Position numbers and translations under genes: made by a program. A model generated the notes under the pieces. It was given only the letters and a program-made list of their open reading frames with translations, was not told where the DNA came from and ran no database searches. This document shows positions 25,920 through 33,799 of a DNA stretch of 64,000 nucleotides, piece after piece. Each line of letters starts with the position of its first letter. The stretch's first letter is position 1. Location of the stretch: the NCBI GenBank assembly GCA_017993835.1, contig JAGOLX010000010.1, positions 1 to 64,000 on the forward strand, in the 5' to 3' direction. This stretch comes from Phycisphaerae bacterium. Its GTDB lineage: Bacteria > Planctomycetota > Phycisphaerae > Sedimentisphaerales > Anaerobacaceae.

Positions 25920-26819
25920 ATGTCCGACGCGTTCCACAACCACGGAATGACCAGACGACGGTTTCTCAATGTCTCGCTGGCGGCAGCGGGGGGGATCATC
26001 GCGATGAACCCGCGCTGGTCCCGCGCTGCGGCTGATCCAAGCCAGACCCGCTGGGCATTCTTGTCGGACACGCACATCGCGGCCGATCCCGAGAACAACT
26101 ACCGGGGTTTCTATCCCTGCCGGAATCTGGAGAAGATCGTCTCTCAGCTTGGCGCGGACCTGCCCGAGGGCGTGGTCGTCACGGGCGACCTGGCCCGGCT
26201 CACCGGCCAGATGGGCGACTACGAGAACCTCCGCACCCTGTTGATGCCCTTGGTCGGCAAGCGACCGATGTACCTGGCACTGGGCAACCACGACGACCGC
26301 GCCGTCTTCCTGGATGTGTTCGAGGACCGGCCGGGCCAGGCGCAGCCGGTCCAGGACAAGCACGTCGTCACGGTCGAGGCCGGTCCCGTCCGGTTCATCC
26401 TGCTCGATTCGCTGCTGGCCACGAACAAGACGCCGGGACTGCTCGGCAAGGCCCAGCGGACCTGGCTCGGACAGTACCTCGCCAACAGCGACGACAAGCC
26501 CGTCATCCTGTTCTTCCACCACACGCTCGACGATGGCGACGGCGATCTGTTCGACGTCCTGTGGCTCTTCGACCTCATCAAGCCCGTCCGCAAGGTCAAG
26601 GCCATCGTCTACGGCCACTCCCACGAGTACAGGTCCTCGGAACGCGATGGCATCCAGCTGATCAACCTGCCCTCGACGGCCTACAACTTCGGCGACAATG
26701 AGCCGCTGGGCTGGATCGAGGCCAAGCTGACTGCCCAGGGCGGGGAATTCACCTTGCACGCCGTCGCGGGCAACACACAGCCCGACGGGCGCGTCGAGGG
26801 CTTCACCTGGCGAGCCTGA
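25920..26819 (+). CDS. Tat-exported metallophosphoesterase, paralogue 1
   Basis: A 299-residue calcineurin-like phosphoesterase. A Tat signal (TRRRFLNVSLAAAGG) occupies about residues 11-38. Metal-site motifs follow in order: FLSDTH, VVTGDLAR, ALGNHDDR, FFHH and GHSHEY. These give the two-metal site of the family. It is the first of three tandem paralogues sharing the frame LSDTH-x-GFYP-GDLAR-GNHD-GHSH-INLP and the C-terminal WIEAKLT ... FTLHA. Substrate unknown; location periplasm or outer envelope. It is divergent from the symporter. Confidence 0.88.
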   Translation: MSDAFHNHGMTRRRFLNVSLAAAGGIIAMNPRWSRAAADPSQTRWAFLSDTHIAADPENNYRGFYPCRNLEKIVSQLGADLPEGVVVTGDLARLTGQMGDYENLRTLLMPLVGKRPMYLALGNHDDRAVFLDVFEDRPGQAQPVQDKHVVTVEAGPVRFILLDSLLATNKTPGLLGKAQRTWLGQYLANSDDKPVILFFHHTLDDGDGDLFDVLWLFDLIKPVRKVKAIVYGHSHEYRSSERDGIQLINLPSTAYNFGDNEPLGWIEAKLTAQGGEFTLHAVAGNTQPDGRVEGFTWRA

Positions 26820-27090
26820 GGGACGGGAGACCCTCGCGGACGAGCCTGATTCGTGCCATAGCCCCCATTCACTCCGCTTATTCTCGGACTGACCAGCCGG
26901 TTCCTGCGCCGAAGGACCGCAAAACTCCCCCTTGCGCGGCTTAACATCCGCTTAAGCAAAGATTCGCTATATTTTAACGGGGGAATGGGCATGGCTCTGC
27001 CGATACTCCTCCCGAAAGATGACTGGGGGATCGATCCGCCGCGGCGAATCTGCCCTCGTTCATCCATGTCGATGATGGGAAGGGTGATGT

Positions 27091-27978
27091 ATGAGGTACG
27101 GTGGCTCGGACCGTGGTTTGAATAGACGACAGTTTCTCAAGAGCGGCCTGGCTTGGGCCGTGGGTGTGGCGGCGCTGGGTCCGACCCGGCTCCTCGGCGA
27201 CGACCGGGACCAGTGTACGCGATGGGCGTTCCTCTCCGATACGCACGTGGCGCCCGATCCGGACAATCGCTATCGCGGCTTCTATCCGTATCGCAATCTG
27301 CGGGAGATCGCCGGACAGATTGCCTATAACCCGCCGGACGGCATCATCGTTACGGGCGATCTCGCCCGGCTCAGAGGCCAGACCGCGGCGTATGACAACC
27401 TCAAGACGCTCCTCGCGCCCGTGACCGAGCAACGACCGGTCTATCTCGGCCTGGGCAACCACGACAAACGCAACGATTTCACCGAGGTCTTCGGTGGATC
27501 CACCGACGTCGGGATGACCGTGGAGAACAAGTGCGTCGCCGCAGCGGTTGCGGGGCCCATGCGATTGATCGTCCTCGACAGCCTGATCATGGACCGGGCG
27601 GCGGGTCTGCTCGGCCGGCCCCAGCGAACCTGGCTCAAGAACTTCCTCGAAGCGTGCGACGACCGGCCCACGATCCTGTTCTTTCATCACAGGCCCAGGA
27701 TCGATCTGCTGGACACGCGGCGCCTGTTCGACATCATCGCGCCCTGCGCCAAGGTCAAAGCCGTGGTCTATGGCCACTCACACAAGTTCAGGTTCTCCCA
27801 GTACAAGGGCATTCACCTGATCAATCTGCCCGCGACGGGGTACAACATGTCGGGCAAGCAGCCGGTGGGCTGGGTCGAAGCCAGACTCACGGACAAAGGC
27901 GGCCAGTTCACCCTGCACGCTCTCTGGGGCAACCGCAAGCTGAACGGCTGTACCGAGAACCTGTGCTGGAGATCGTAG
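27091..27978 (+). CDS. Tat-exported metallophosphoesterase, paralogue 2
   Basis: A 295-residue paralogue of the genes on either side. Tat-type start NRRQFLKSGLAWAVG near residue 11; then FLSDTHVAPDP, TGDLARL, LGNHDKR, FFHHRPR and YGHSHKF give the complete calcineurin-like metal site. LDTRRLFDIIAP is shared with paralogue 3 but not with paralogue 1, so copies 2 and 3 are the closer pair. GGGAAGGGTGATGT precedes the ATG. A 270-bp spacer upstream holds no gene, only an AT-rich block with GCTTAAGC. Confidence 0.88.
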   Translation: MRYGGSDRGLNRRQFLKSGLAWAVGVAALGPTRLLGDDRDQCTRWAFLSDTHVAPDPDNRYRGFYPYRNLREIAGQIAYNPPDGIIVTGDLARLRGQTAAYDNLKTLLAPVTEQRPVYLGLGNHDKRNDFTEVFGGSTDVGMTVENKCVAAAVAGPMRLIVLDSLIMDRAAGLLGRPQRTWLKNFLEACDDRPTILFFHHRPRIDLLDTRRLFDIIAPCAKVKAVVYGHSHKFRFSQYKGIHLINLPATGYNMSGKQPVGWVEARLTDKGGQFTLHALWGNRKLNGCTENLCWRS

Positions 27979-28134
27979 CCGGATCGGGGAAGACCCGCCC
28001 GGTCGCAGCATGGAGCCCGAGATAGGCCTTGCAGATCGCCTGCTGTTGTGGTAGAAGAGGACCATGACAGGAGCATCACATGGGGATTGTTCCGGCAGAG
28101 GCGAGAGGGTTTCGGTTCCTTGGGGCACCACACG

Positions 28135-29019
28135 ATGTTGAAGGCTTTGACGCGACGATGGGACAAGCGGCGGTTTCTCACGATGAGCCTGGCCGCTACG
28201 AGTGGAATACTTGCGCTGCCGCACGGGCGTAGTCGGTCCGCTCTGCCGCAAGACATGACGCGATGGGCCTTTCTGTCCGATACGCACATCCATGGCAATC
28301 CCCGCTATCGATTCCGGCGTTTCTCGACCTACGAAAACCTCCAGCGGGTTGCCGACCAGATCGGCGAGGATATGCCCGAGGGCCTCGTCATCACGGGCGA
28401 TCTGGCCCGATCCAAGGGCAGCTCCGAGGCCTATGAGAACTTCAAGTCCCTGCTCGCGCCGATTGCCCGCCATCGTCCGGTCCACTTGTGCGTCGGCAAC
28501 CACGACCACCGGGAGGACTTCGTGCAGGCCTTCACCGGCTCGATGGACACCGCCGCGATCAAGGACCGCCATATCGTCACCGCGATGGCGGGTCCGATTC
28601 GAATGATCGTCCTCGACACCCTCCTGTACGTTAACACCTTCCCCGGCATGCTCGGCAAGCTCCAGCGACTCTGGCTGGAGACCTACCTGGGCGCGAGCGA
28701 CGAGACGCCGACCATTCTGTTCTGCCACCACGCGCCCCGCGCCGATCTGCTGGACACCCGCCGGCTGTTCGAGATCATCTCGCCCGCCCGGAAGGTCAAG
28801 GCGCTCGTCTTCGGACACTCGCACCGCTATGAATTCACGGAGCGAGACGGGATTCACCTGATCAATCTGCCCGCGACGGGCTACAACTTCACGAGCGCCC
28901 AGCCGGTGGGCTGGGTCGAGGCCCACTTGACTCGCGAGGGCGGCCAATTCACGCTCCACGCGGTCGGCGGCAATATGAGTCAGCACGGCAGCACCCAATC
29001 CCTCCGTTGGCGAGCGTGA
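28135..29019 (+). CDS. Tat-exported metallophosphoesterase, paralogue 3
   Basis: A 294-residue third copy. The Tat-like signal is DKRRFLTMSLAATSG near residue 12. FLSDTHIHGNP, TGDLARSKG, VGNHDHRED, FCHHAPRADLL and FGHSHRYEF keep every metal ligand. ATG 28135 is preferred since it places the Tat motif near the N-terminus; an earlier GTG at 28048 would give an atypical 30-residue lead. No good ribosome site is visible for either. The following promoter starts a new unit. Confidence 0.85.
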   Translation: MLKALTRRWDKRRFLTMSLAATSGILALPHGRSRSALPQDMTRWAFLSDTHIHGNPRYRFRRFSTYENLQRVADQIGEDMPEGLVITGDLARSKGSSEAYENFKSLLAPIARHRPVHLCVGNHDHREDFVQAFTGSMDTAAIKDRHIVTAMAGPIRMIVLDTLLYVNTFPGMLGKLQRLWLETYLGASDETPTILFCHHAPRADLLDTRRLFEIISPARKVKALVFGHSHRYEFTERDGIHLINLPATGYNFTSAQPVGWVEAHLTREGGQFTLHAVGGNMSQHGSTQSLRWRA

Positions 29020-29070
29020 TCCCAGGACGCGAGCGCCGGCTTCCACCAGAAAGTGGCTTCCAGATGACTG

Positions 29071-29099
29071 TTGACACGTACTGCACAGGTCTCCATAAT
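29071..29099 (+). promoter_or_regulatory. Sigma-70-like promoter for the RRM gene
   Basis: Perfect TTGACA (29071-29076), 17 bases, CATAAT (29094-29099). The implied leader is about 100 bases and GC-rich, with CGCCGCC/GGCGG pairing possible, as seen in cold-shock-type leaders. Confidence 0.65.
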
Positions 29100-29206
29100 C
29101 GGCCGTTGTCGACCTTGGGGTCGCCGCCCTCGATGGGTCGCCGCCGAGGGGGCGGAGGAAGCGTGAAGGCGGAGACAGTATGATATCGAAAGGGAAGGAG
29201 CATTCG

Positions 29207-29515
29207 ATGGTCATCTTTGTGGGGAACTTCTCGGGCGACACGAGCGAGCAGGATCTGCTGGACAAATTCGAGCAGTATGGCCAGGTCACGGCCGTGAATA
29301 TGATGCGAGACGAGATCTCGAACCACGTGCTGGGTTTCGCATTCATCGAGATGCCCGACAGCGCCGCAGCTCAAAAAGCCATTGCCGCTCTGGACCGGAC
29401 GACGTTGAGGGATGCGACTCTGATCGTCTGCGAAACGGCGCCGCGGATCGAGCGCCGACGTTTCGTCCAGAAGCAGTCTCCCTCCGCGCAAGTCTACGCG
29501 CCGGGCCAGGGCTGA
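29207..29515 (+). CDS. RRM-type RNA-binding protein
   Basis: A 102-residue single-domain RNA-binding protein. RNP2 is IFVGNFSG at residues 3-10 and RNP1 is LGFAFIEM near 44-51; the remaining residues form a short basic tail (RIERRRF). Such small RRM proteins in bacteria are usually cold- or stress-induced RNA chaperones. ATG 29207 follows AAGGGAAGGAG at 6 bases, better than an ATG at 29180. It has its own strong promoter and long leader. Confidence 0.9.
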   Translation: MVIFVGNFSGDTSEQDLLDKFEQYGQVTAVNMMRDEISNHVLGFAFIEMPDSAAAQKAIAALDRTTLRDATLIVCETAPRIERRRFVQKQSPSAQVYAPGQG

Positions 29516-29578
29516 TCTGGGTGTTACAGGACAGCAGATAACCACGATCAACGGCCCATGGAGGCCTGGGAGCGGAAT

Positions 29579-29971
29579 ATGTTCAAGGCAAGCGATGTAG
29601 GCAAGAAGATGATCATCACGGTCCGGCCGGACACGCCTATCTATGACGCGATCCGACTGATGGCCAACCGCAATCTGACGGCCCTGCCCGTCGTGGACAC
29701 CGACTTGAACCTGGTCGGCATCCTGGCGGAGCGGGACGTCCTCAGACTCCTCTACGAAACGGCGGATCGCGTCGAACAGACGGTGGCCGACTACATGAGC
29801 ACCCGTGCGGCCAGCCTGGACGTGAACGCCAGTCTGATCGATCTGTGCGACCAGCTCATCGATTCGAGCTCGAGGGTCATGCCCCTGACGGAGAACGGCA
29901 AGCTGGCCGCGATTGCCAACCGCAGCGATCTGATCCAGGGTATCCTGAGAGTCAAAGGCCAGGCCATCTGA
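29579..29971 (+). CDS. CBS-domain pair protein
   Basis: A 130-residue protein of two CBS motifs (about residues 6-60 and 72-128) forming one Bateman module. VRPDTPIYDAIRLMANRNL and LPVVDTDLNLVGILAERDVL are diagnostic. Such modules bind adenine nucleotides and act as energy sensors; as a free protein its partner is unknown. ATG 29579 follows GGGAGCGGAAT; an ATG at 29558 would add seven residues. It ends before the bidirectional terminator at 30022-30056. Confidence 0.9.
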   Translation: MFKASDVGKKMIITVRPDTPIYDAIRLMANRNLTALPVVDTDLNLVGILAERDVLRLLYETADRVEQTVADYMSTRAASLDVNASLIDLCDQLIDSSSRVMPLTENGKLAAIANRSDLIQGILRVKGQAI

Positions 29972-30021
29972 AAACGACCCGCCTCGGCGGACCGGCCGCG
30001 GGATGTCTCTCCGAAAAAGCA

Positions 30022-30056
30022 TATGCCACCCGGGCCTGTGCGACCCAGGTGGCATA
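30022..30056. terminator. Bidirectional terminator between CBS and Hsp20 genes
   Basis: TATGCCACCCGGG pairs with CCCAGGTGGCATA (one wobble) around a 9-base loop. On the minus strand TTTTT follows at once, so it is a strong terminator for hsp20; on the plus strand no T-run is present. Confidence 0.8.
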
Positions 30057-30093
30057 CGTCGCTGTGTGGCTCTCTGGTGAGAGAAGAGAGCGG

Positions 30094-30543
30094 TTATCCT
30101 TTCACTTTTACTTTCACGGCCTTGCTCTTCTCGGCCTTCGGCAGCGTGACCGACAGGACGCCATCCTTGACGACGGCCTCGATCTTGTCCGGGTCGACCT
30201 CCGTGGGCATCGGGATGTCCCTGCGGAACGAGCCGTAGGTGCTCTCCAAATGGTAGTACCCGTCACCCTTGTCCTCGTGGGACTCCTTCTTTTCACCGCT
30301 GAGGGTCAGCGTGTTGCCGTAAACCGAGATCTCGATATCGTCGGGCGTGCAGCCGGGGACCTCGGCGCGGACCACGACTGCGTCGTCTTTTTCCGCGACG
30401 TCGATCGCCGGCCAGCCTCGTTCGTTGAAGAAGGACAGCGGCCTGTCCAGCCCTCGGAAGAAGCCGTCGAAAAGGTCGTCCATCTGGCTGCGAAACGAAC
30501 CCAATTCATTTCGATTTCTACGAACCCATGGAACAATCGCCAT
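30094..30543 (-). CDS. Small heat-shock protein, Hsp20 family
   Basis: A 149-residue alpha-crystallin-type chaperone that holds unfolding proteins. The crystallin domain spans about residues 42-135 (PAIDVAEKDDAVVVRAEVPG ... LTLSGEKK ... GSFRRDIPMP ... DGVLSVTLPK), with the terminal KSKAVKVKVKG. The IxI motif at the C-terminus is replaced by VKVKV. ATG 30543 lies 7 bases after AAGGGGG. A divergent nucleotidyltransferase-like gene starts 280 bases away. Confidence 0.94.
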   Translation of the reverse strand: MAIVPWVRRNRNELGSFRSQMDDLFDGFFRGLDRPLSFFNERGWPAIDVAEKDDAVVVRAEVPGCTPDDIEISVYGNTLTLSGEKKESHEDKGDGYYHLESTYGSFRRDIPMPTEVDPDKIEAVVKDGVLSVTLPKAEKSKAVKVKVKG

Positions 30544-30825
30544 ATGCATACCCCCTTTCTTGCCAAAACACGATTTCTGATCTTCTTCAGATTCGAATCC
30601 GCATTTCTTATAAAGGGGATACGCAAATCGCGTGCCAGGGCGGGATCGGCCATCTCGGCTCAAAAACCCCGAATCAAATGAAGATTGACGCCCTCCAGGC
30701 GTCCTATAGACTGTCAAAATGGCACTCTGGGCGTGCTGTGGGCATCGCAGTCGTCCAAGGGGCCGTTGCGACCGCGGGATACAGGGAATATGCAGGTAGG
30801 GATTCACCAAAGGAAGGACGATCAC

Positions 30826-31584
30826 ATGGGCAATGTCCAATGTACTCCACGCTGGGGCTCGATCCGCGAGACCTTTCGCGAACCGCTGTTGCGGTTCGTC
30901 GAGCACGTGCGGACCAGGCTTGGCGACCATTTGGGAAGCATCACCGTCGTCGGCAGCGCCCTGACAGATGACTTCCGCCCGGGCGTCAGCGACATCAACA
31001 CCGTGGTCGTCCTGGACGAACACAGTGTGTCGGCCTTGAAGGCCATCGCCTCCTTGGCCAGGCCGATGAGACGACACGGGTTCTCGGCGCCGTTGCTGAT
31101 GACCACGTCCTACATCGAGCGGTCGCGCGATGTGTTCGGCATCGAGTTCCTCGATCTCCAGTTGACGCACGAGACGATCCTGGGTGACGACCCGTTCGTG
31201 GGGATCGAGATCGACAAGCCGGACGTCCGCCTCCAGTGCGAGAGAGAGCTCAAGGCCATGCTCGTCCGCCTCCGACAGGGCTGGATCGCCGCCGCGGGCG
31301 ACATGAGGTTCGTCCGCGACATCCTCGTAGCGACCGCCAGGGGATTGACGCCCCTGCTGCGCGCCTTGCTCTGGCTCCGGGACATCACGCGCCCGACGAC
31401 GATGGCTGCCACAGTGCGAGAGGCCGCGGACCGCTTTCGCGTCATTTTGGATCCCGTCCTTGCTGCGGAGAAATGGCGCCATGAGAAGTCCCGACCGTCC
31501 GACGCGGATATCGAGAGCACCTTTGTCGGCATCGTCGGGGTCGTAGACCGGCTTGCCACGATCCTCGACGAGATGGAGGTATAG
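30826..31584 (+). CDS. Nucleotidyltransferase-like protein
   Basis: A 252-residue cytoplasmic protein. TVVGSALTDDFRPGVSDIN (about residues 40-60) has the GS ... DxD spacing of the DNA polymerase beta/KNTase nucleotidyltransferase fold, in the shape GSx6-10SDIN, followed by VVVLDE. The catalytic pattern is plausible but atypical: the first acidic residue appears as S-D-I-N rather than D-x-D. The C-terminal ~130 residues are helical. It ends 2 bases before the TPM gene and probably shares its mRNA. Substrate unknown. Confidence 0.65.
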   Translation: MGNVQCTPRWGSIRETFREPLLRFVEHVRTRLGDHLGSITVVGSALTDDFRPGVSDINTVVVLDEHSVSALKAIASLARPMRRHGFSAPLLMTTSYIERSRDVFGIEFLDLQLTHETILGDDPFVGIEIDKPDVRLQCERELKAMLVRLRQGWIAAAGDMRFVRDILVATARGLTPLLRALLWLRDITRPTTMAATVREAADRFRVILDPVLAAEKWRHEKSRPSDADIESTFVGIVGVVDRLATILDEMEV

Positions 31585-31586
31585 CC

Positions 31587-32591
31587 ATGCACAACAGCGC
31601 AGTGTGGTTCTTTGTGATGATTCTTCTGACGCCGGTGGTCGCGGTGGGCAACTACGCTCCCTCCCAACTGCCGACGGCGAAACACTACGTCGAGGACCAC
31701 GCCAACGTCGTCCGGCCCGAGCACGAACAAGCCCTCAACCGCCTGCTCCAGGAACTGGAACAGAAGACCGGCGCCCAGTACATCGTCCTGACCGTGTCCA
31801 CCACCGCTGGCGTTCCCATCGATCAGTACTCCCTGGAGGTGGCTCGCGACACGTGGAAGCTCGGGCAGCAAGACAAGGATAACGGCATGCTCTTCGTGAT
31901 CGCGGTCTCCGATCGCAAGTACTGGTTCACGCCGGGCAAGGGGCTGGAGGGGTTTCTCACGGACAGCTACCTCGCCGGCCTGGGTGAGAGGACCCTGGTT
32001 CCCTACCTCAAACAGGGTCAGTACAGCGAAGGCATCCACGCCGTGAATCTCGCGGTGGCCCGACGAATCGCCAGCCAGACGGGCGCGACTCTGTCGGGAT
32101 TGCCGGCGCCCTCGCAAGGTCTGATTGACCTACGCACAACCCAACAGCCCAACCGGTCGGCTCCGCCGCGGCGTGTGGACGGTCGCAGTCCGAATCCGCA
32201 ACCCTTCCGCCCGACTCCCGTGCAGCACGTGGGCGGCGGCAGTCTCAACTGGCTGCCTGCCTTGCCATGCTGCCTGGGACTGTTTGTCGCACTCCCGATC
32301 CTCCTGCTGATCCGCGCCGGTCGCGGGGCAGGAGGCTACAGCGAGACGAGCGGAGCGTTCTTCCCGACGATGTTCAATGGATTCAGCAGCCACACCCGCC
32401 ATCACCACCTCGGTCCGTATGGGCATGGTCTGCGTGGCCCGTTGCGCGGCGGTCCCTTCGGCGGCGGGTTCGGCGGCTTCGGAGGCGGAATAGGACGCAG
32501 ACCGGGCGGCCACGCGGGAGGGGGCATTGGGCACTTCGGAGGCGGGCGCGGAGGCCATTTCAGCGGCCGGGGCGCGGGCGGCAGTTGGTAG
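31587..32591 (+). CDS. TPM-domain membrane protein (YgcG-like)
   Basis: A 334-residue envelope protein. Signal or anchor about 1-22; TPM domain about 30-170 (YVEDHANVVRPEHEQALN ... QYIVLTVSTTAG ... DNGMLFVIAVSDRKYWFTPG); a Pro/Arg linker; one membrane helix about 235-252; and a C-terminal tail extremely rich in Gly, His and Arg (GGGFGGFGGGIG). This is the usual YgcG architecture: outside TPM, one helix, low-complexity tail. Biochemical role is unclear in the family; TPM has been linked to photosystem repair and phosphatase activity. It lies 2 bases after the nucleotidyltransferase-like gene. Confidence 0.85.
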   Translation: MHNSAVWFFVMILLTPVVAVGNYAPSQLPTAKHYVEDHANVVRPEHEQALNRLLQELEQKTGAQYIVLTVSTTAGVPIDQYSLEVARDTWKLGQQDKDNGMLFVIAVSDRKYWFTPGKGLEGFLTDSYLAGLGERTLVPYLKQGQYSEGIHAVNLAVARRIASQTGATLSGLPAPSQGLIDLRTTQQPNRSAPPRRVDGRSPNPQPFRPTPVQHVGGGSLNWLPALPCCLGLFVALPILLLIRAGRGAGGYSETSGAFFPTMFNGFSSHTRHHHLGPYGHGLRGPLRGGPFGGGFGGFGGGIGRRPGGHAGGGIGHFGGGRGGHFSGRGAGGSW

Positions 32592-32954
32592 AGCTGAGGA
32601 GATCGCAAGCGCCTGCCTTCGCGCCTGTTCACGATGCGCGAGATGCGGTGCTCGGAGCTTTCTTCCGGTTGTCGCCGTCTTCTTCCGGGTCCAGGTCCGC
32701 CTGGCAGGGGCGTCCCAATCTCCTTCTGCCATGCCCAGTCCCCAGACTGCACTCTGCGACAAGGGCCTTATCAGCCCTGTGAAGGCGGTTCCCGACGCCG
32801 ACGGATGCGCCCCGACGGATGCCCCTTCCCATCTGCCCGGCGCGGCACAGGAGTTGCAGCATTGAGACAGAAGAACCGCTGTTTTCTCATGACCCTGGCG
32901 GCGGAGTCAGGGAAGACGTGTAGCCGGATAGGCAACCGAAAGGAGTAAGGCAAC
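32592..32954. other. Spacer before the EF-hand gene
   Basis: A 363-bp region without a convincing gene. Its 3' part has a weak stem CCCTG ... CAGGG (about 32893-32914) and ends in GAAAGGAGTAAGG, the ribosome site of the next gene. No riboswitch family could be recognised. Confidence 0.4.
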
Positions 32955-33686
32955 ATGGACGTGTCCAGCATTGGATTGAACGCGCTCTTGGGCGCGTATG
33001 GAGCAAAGGCCTCGCATCGCCCCGGCGACCTGGATGAGGCCACCGAACGCCTCATCCACGCCAAGGACAAGGATGGCAATGGGACGCTCAGCGCCGCGGA
33101 GATCTCGATTTCCGACGAGGCCTTCCAACTGGCGGACGCCAACGCCGACGGCGAACTCAGCGCGGACGAACTCAAGAACTCGGTGGATGTCATTGGCAAG
33201 GAGCTGGCGGCGCAAGGGCCGCCGCCTTCGCCTTTCGGCAGGGGGGCCGACGACGAGGATGACGACGAGGACTCCACGGAAACGGCAACTCTGGAGCAGA
33301 TCTTCCAGCAGGCGGATGCCGACGGCGATGGATCGCTCAGCGCCGAGGAGTTCCAGGTTGCGGCGGCACGGATTGCCGAGCAGATGGAGGCCCAGGAACC
33401 GCGGGGGCCTCGCCCTCCACACCCCGATTCTGACGAGGCGGCCGCACGACTGGTTCAGGACCTCGACGAGGACGGCGACGGCGCCTTGAGCGCCCGTGAA
33501 ATACCGATCTCATCCCGAGCCTTCGACTCTGCGGACACCAACCAGGACGGCGTACTCAGTCTCGAAGAGCTTCGGGCCGCATCCAGGCAGACCGCCGAAG
33601 AACCTGCCTCCCGACAGAAGCCGATGCTGGCCTTCTTCCGGCAGGGTTCCGACGATACGACCGAAGCTCTGGATCAGATCGCCTGA
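32955..33686 (+). CDS. EF-hand protein with five calcium-loop motifs
   Basis: A 243-residue acidic protein. Canonical DxDxDG loops are DKDGNGTLSAAE, DANADGELSADE, DADGDGSLSAEE, DEDGDGALSARE and DTNQDGVLSLEE, in two groups (about residues 36-75 and 112-200) separated by an acidic Pro/Asp linker (GADDEDDDEDSTE). There is no signal peptide, so calcium binding would be cytoplasmic unless export is by another route. The linker and the odd number of hands are unusual. It is preceded by AAAGGAG and ends before a strong terminator. Confidence 0.9.
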   Translation: MDVSSIGLNALLGAYGAKASHRPGDLDEATERLIHAKDKDGNGTLSAAEISISDEAFQLADANADGELSADELKNSVDVIGKELAAQGPPPSPFGRGADDEDDDEDSTETATLEQIFQQADADGDGSLSAEEFQVAAARIAEQMEAQEPRGPRPPHPDSDEAAARLVQDLDEDGDGALSAREIPISSRAFDSADTNQDGVLSLEELRAASRQTAEEPASRQKPMLAFFRQGSDDTTEALDQIA

Positions 33687-33711
33687 GCAGGTTCTGGTTG
33701 AAGGACACAAC

Positions 33712-33755
33712 ACAAAAGGGTCTCCCGGCTGACGTGAGCCGAGGAGACCCTTTGT
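33712..33755. terminator. Bidirectional terminator between EF-hand and Gfo/Idh/MocA genes
   Basis: AAAGGGTCTCC pairs with GGAGACCCTTT; inner CGGCT/AGCCG extends the stem. A-run before and TTTG after make it symmetrical, serving both convergent genes. Confidence 0.85.
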
Positions 33756-33799
33756 CGTTTCTGCAGGTTTGGTGGACGGCGCGCCGACGGGAGCGACGG

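Noticed and set aside
26940-26980. Promoter with TATATT before metallophosphoesterase 2
   Set aside because: No acceptable -35 box at 16-18 bases; left out of the feature list.
30560-30700. CIRCE or ROSE-type heat-shock element before hsp20
   Set aside because: The nine-base CIRCE arms are absent and no convincing thermometer hairpin over the ribosome site was found.
32860-32954. Possible cyclic-di-GMP or other riboswitch before the EF-hand gene
   Set aside because: GCCGGATAGGCAACC loosely recalls riboswitch text, but the conserved core and stems of known classes are absent.
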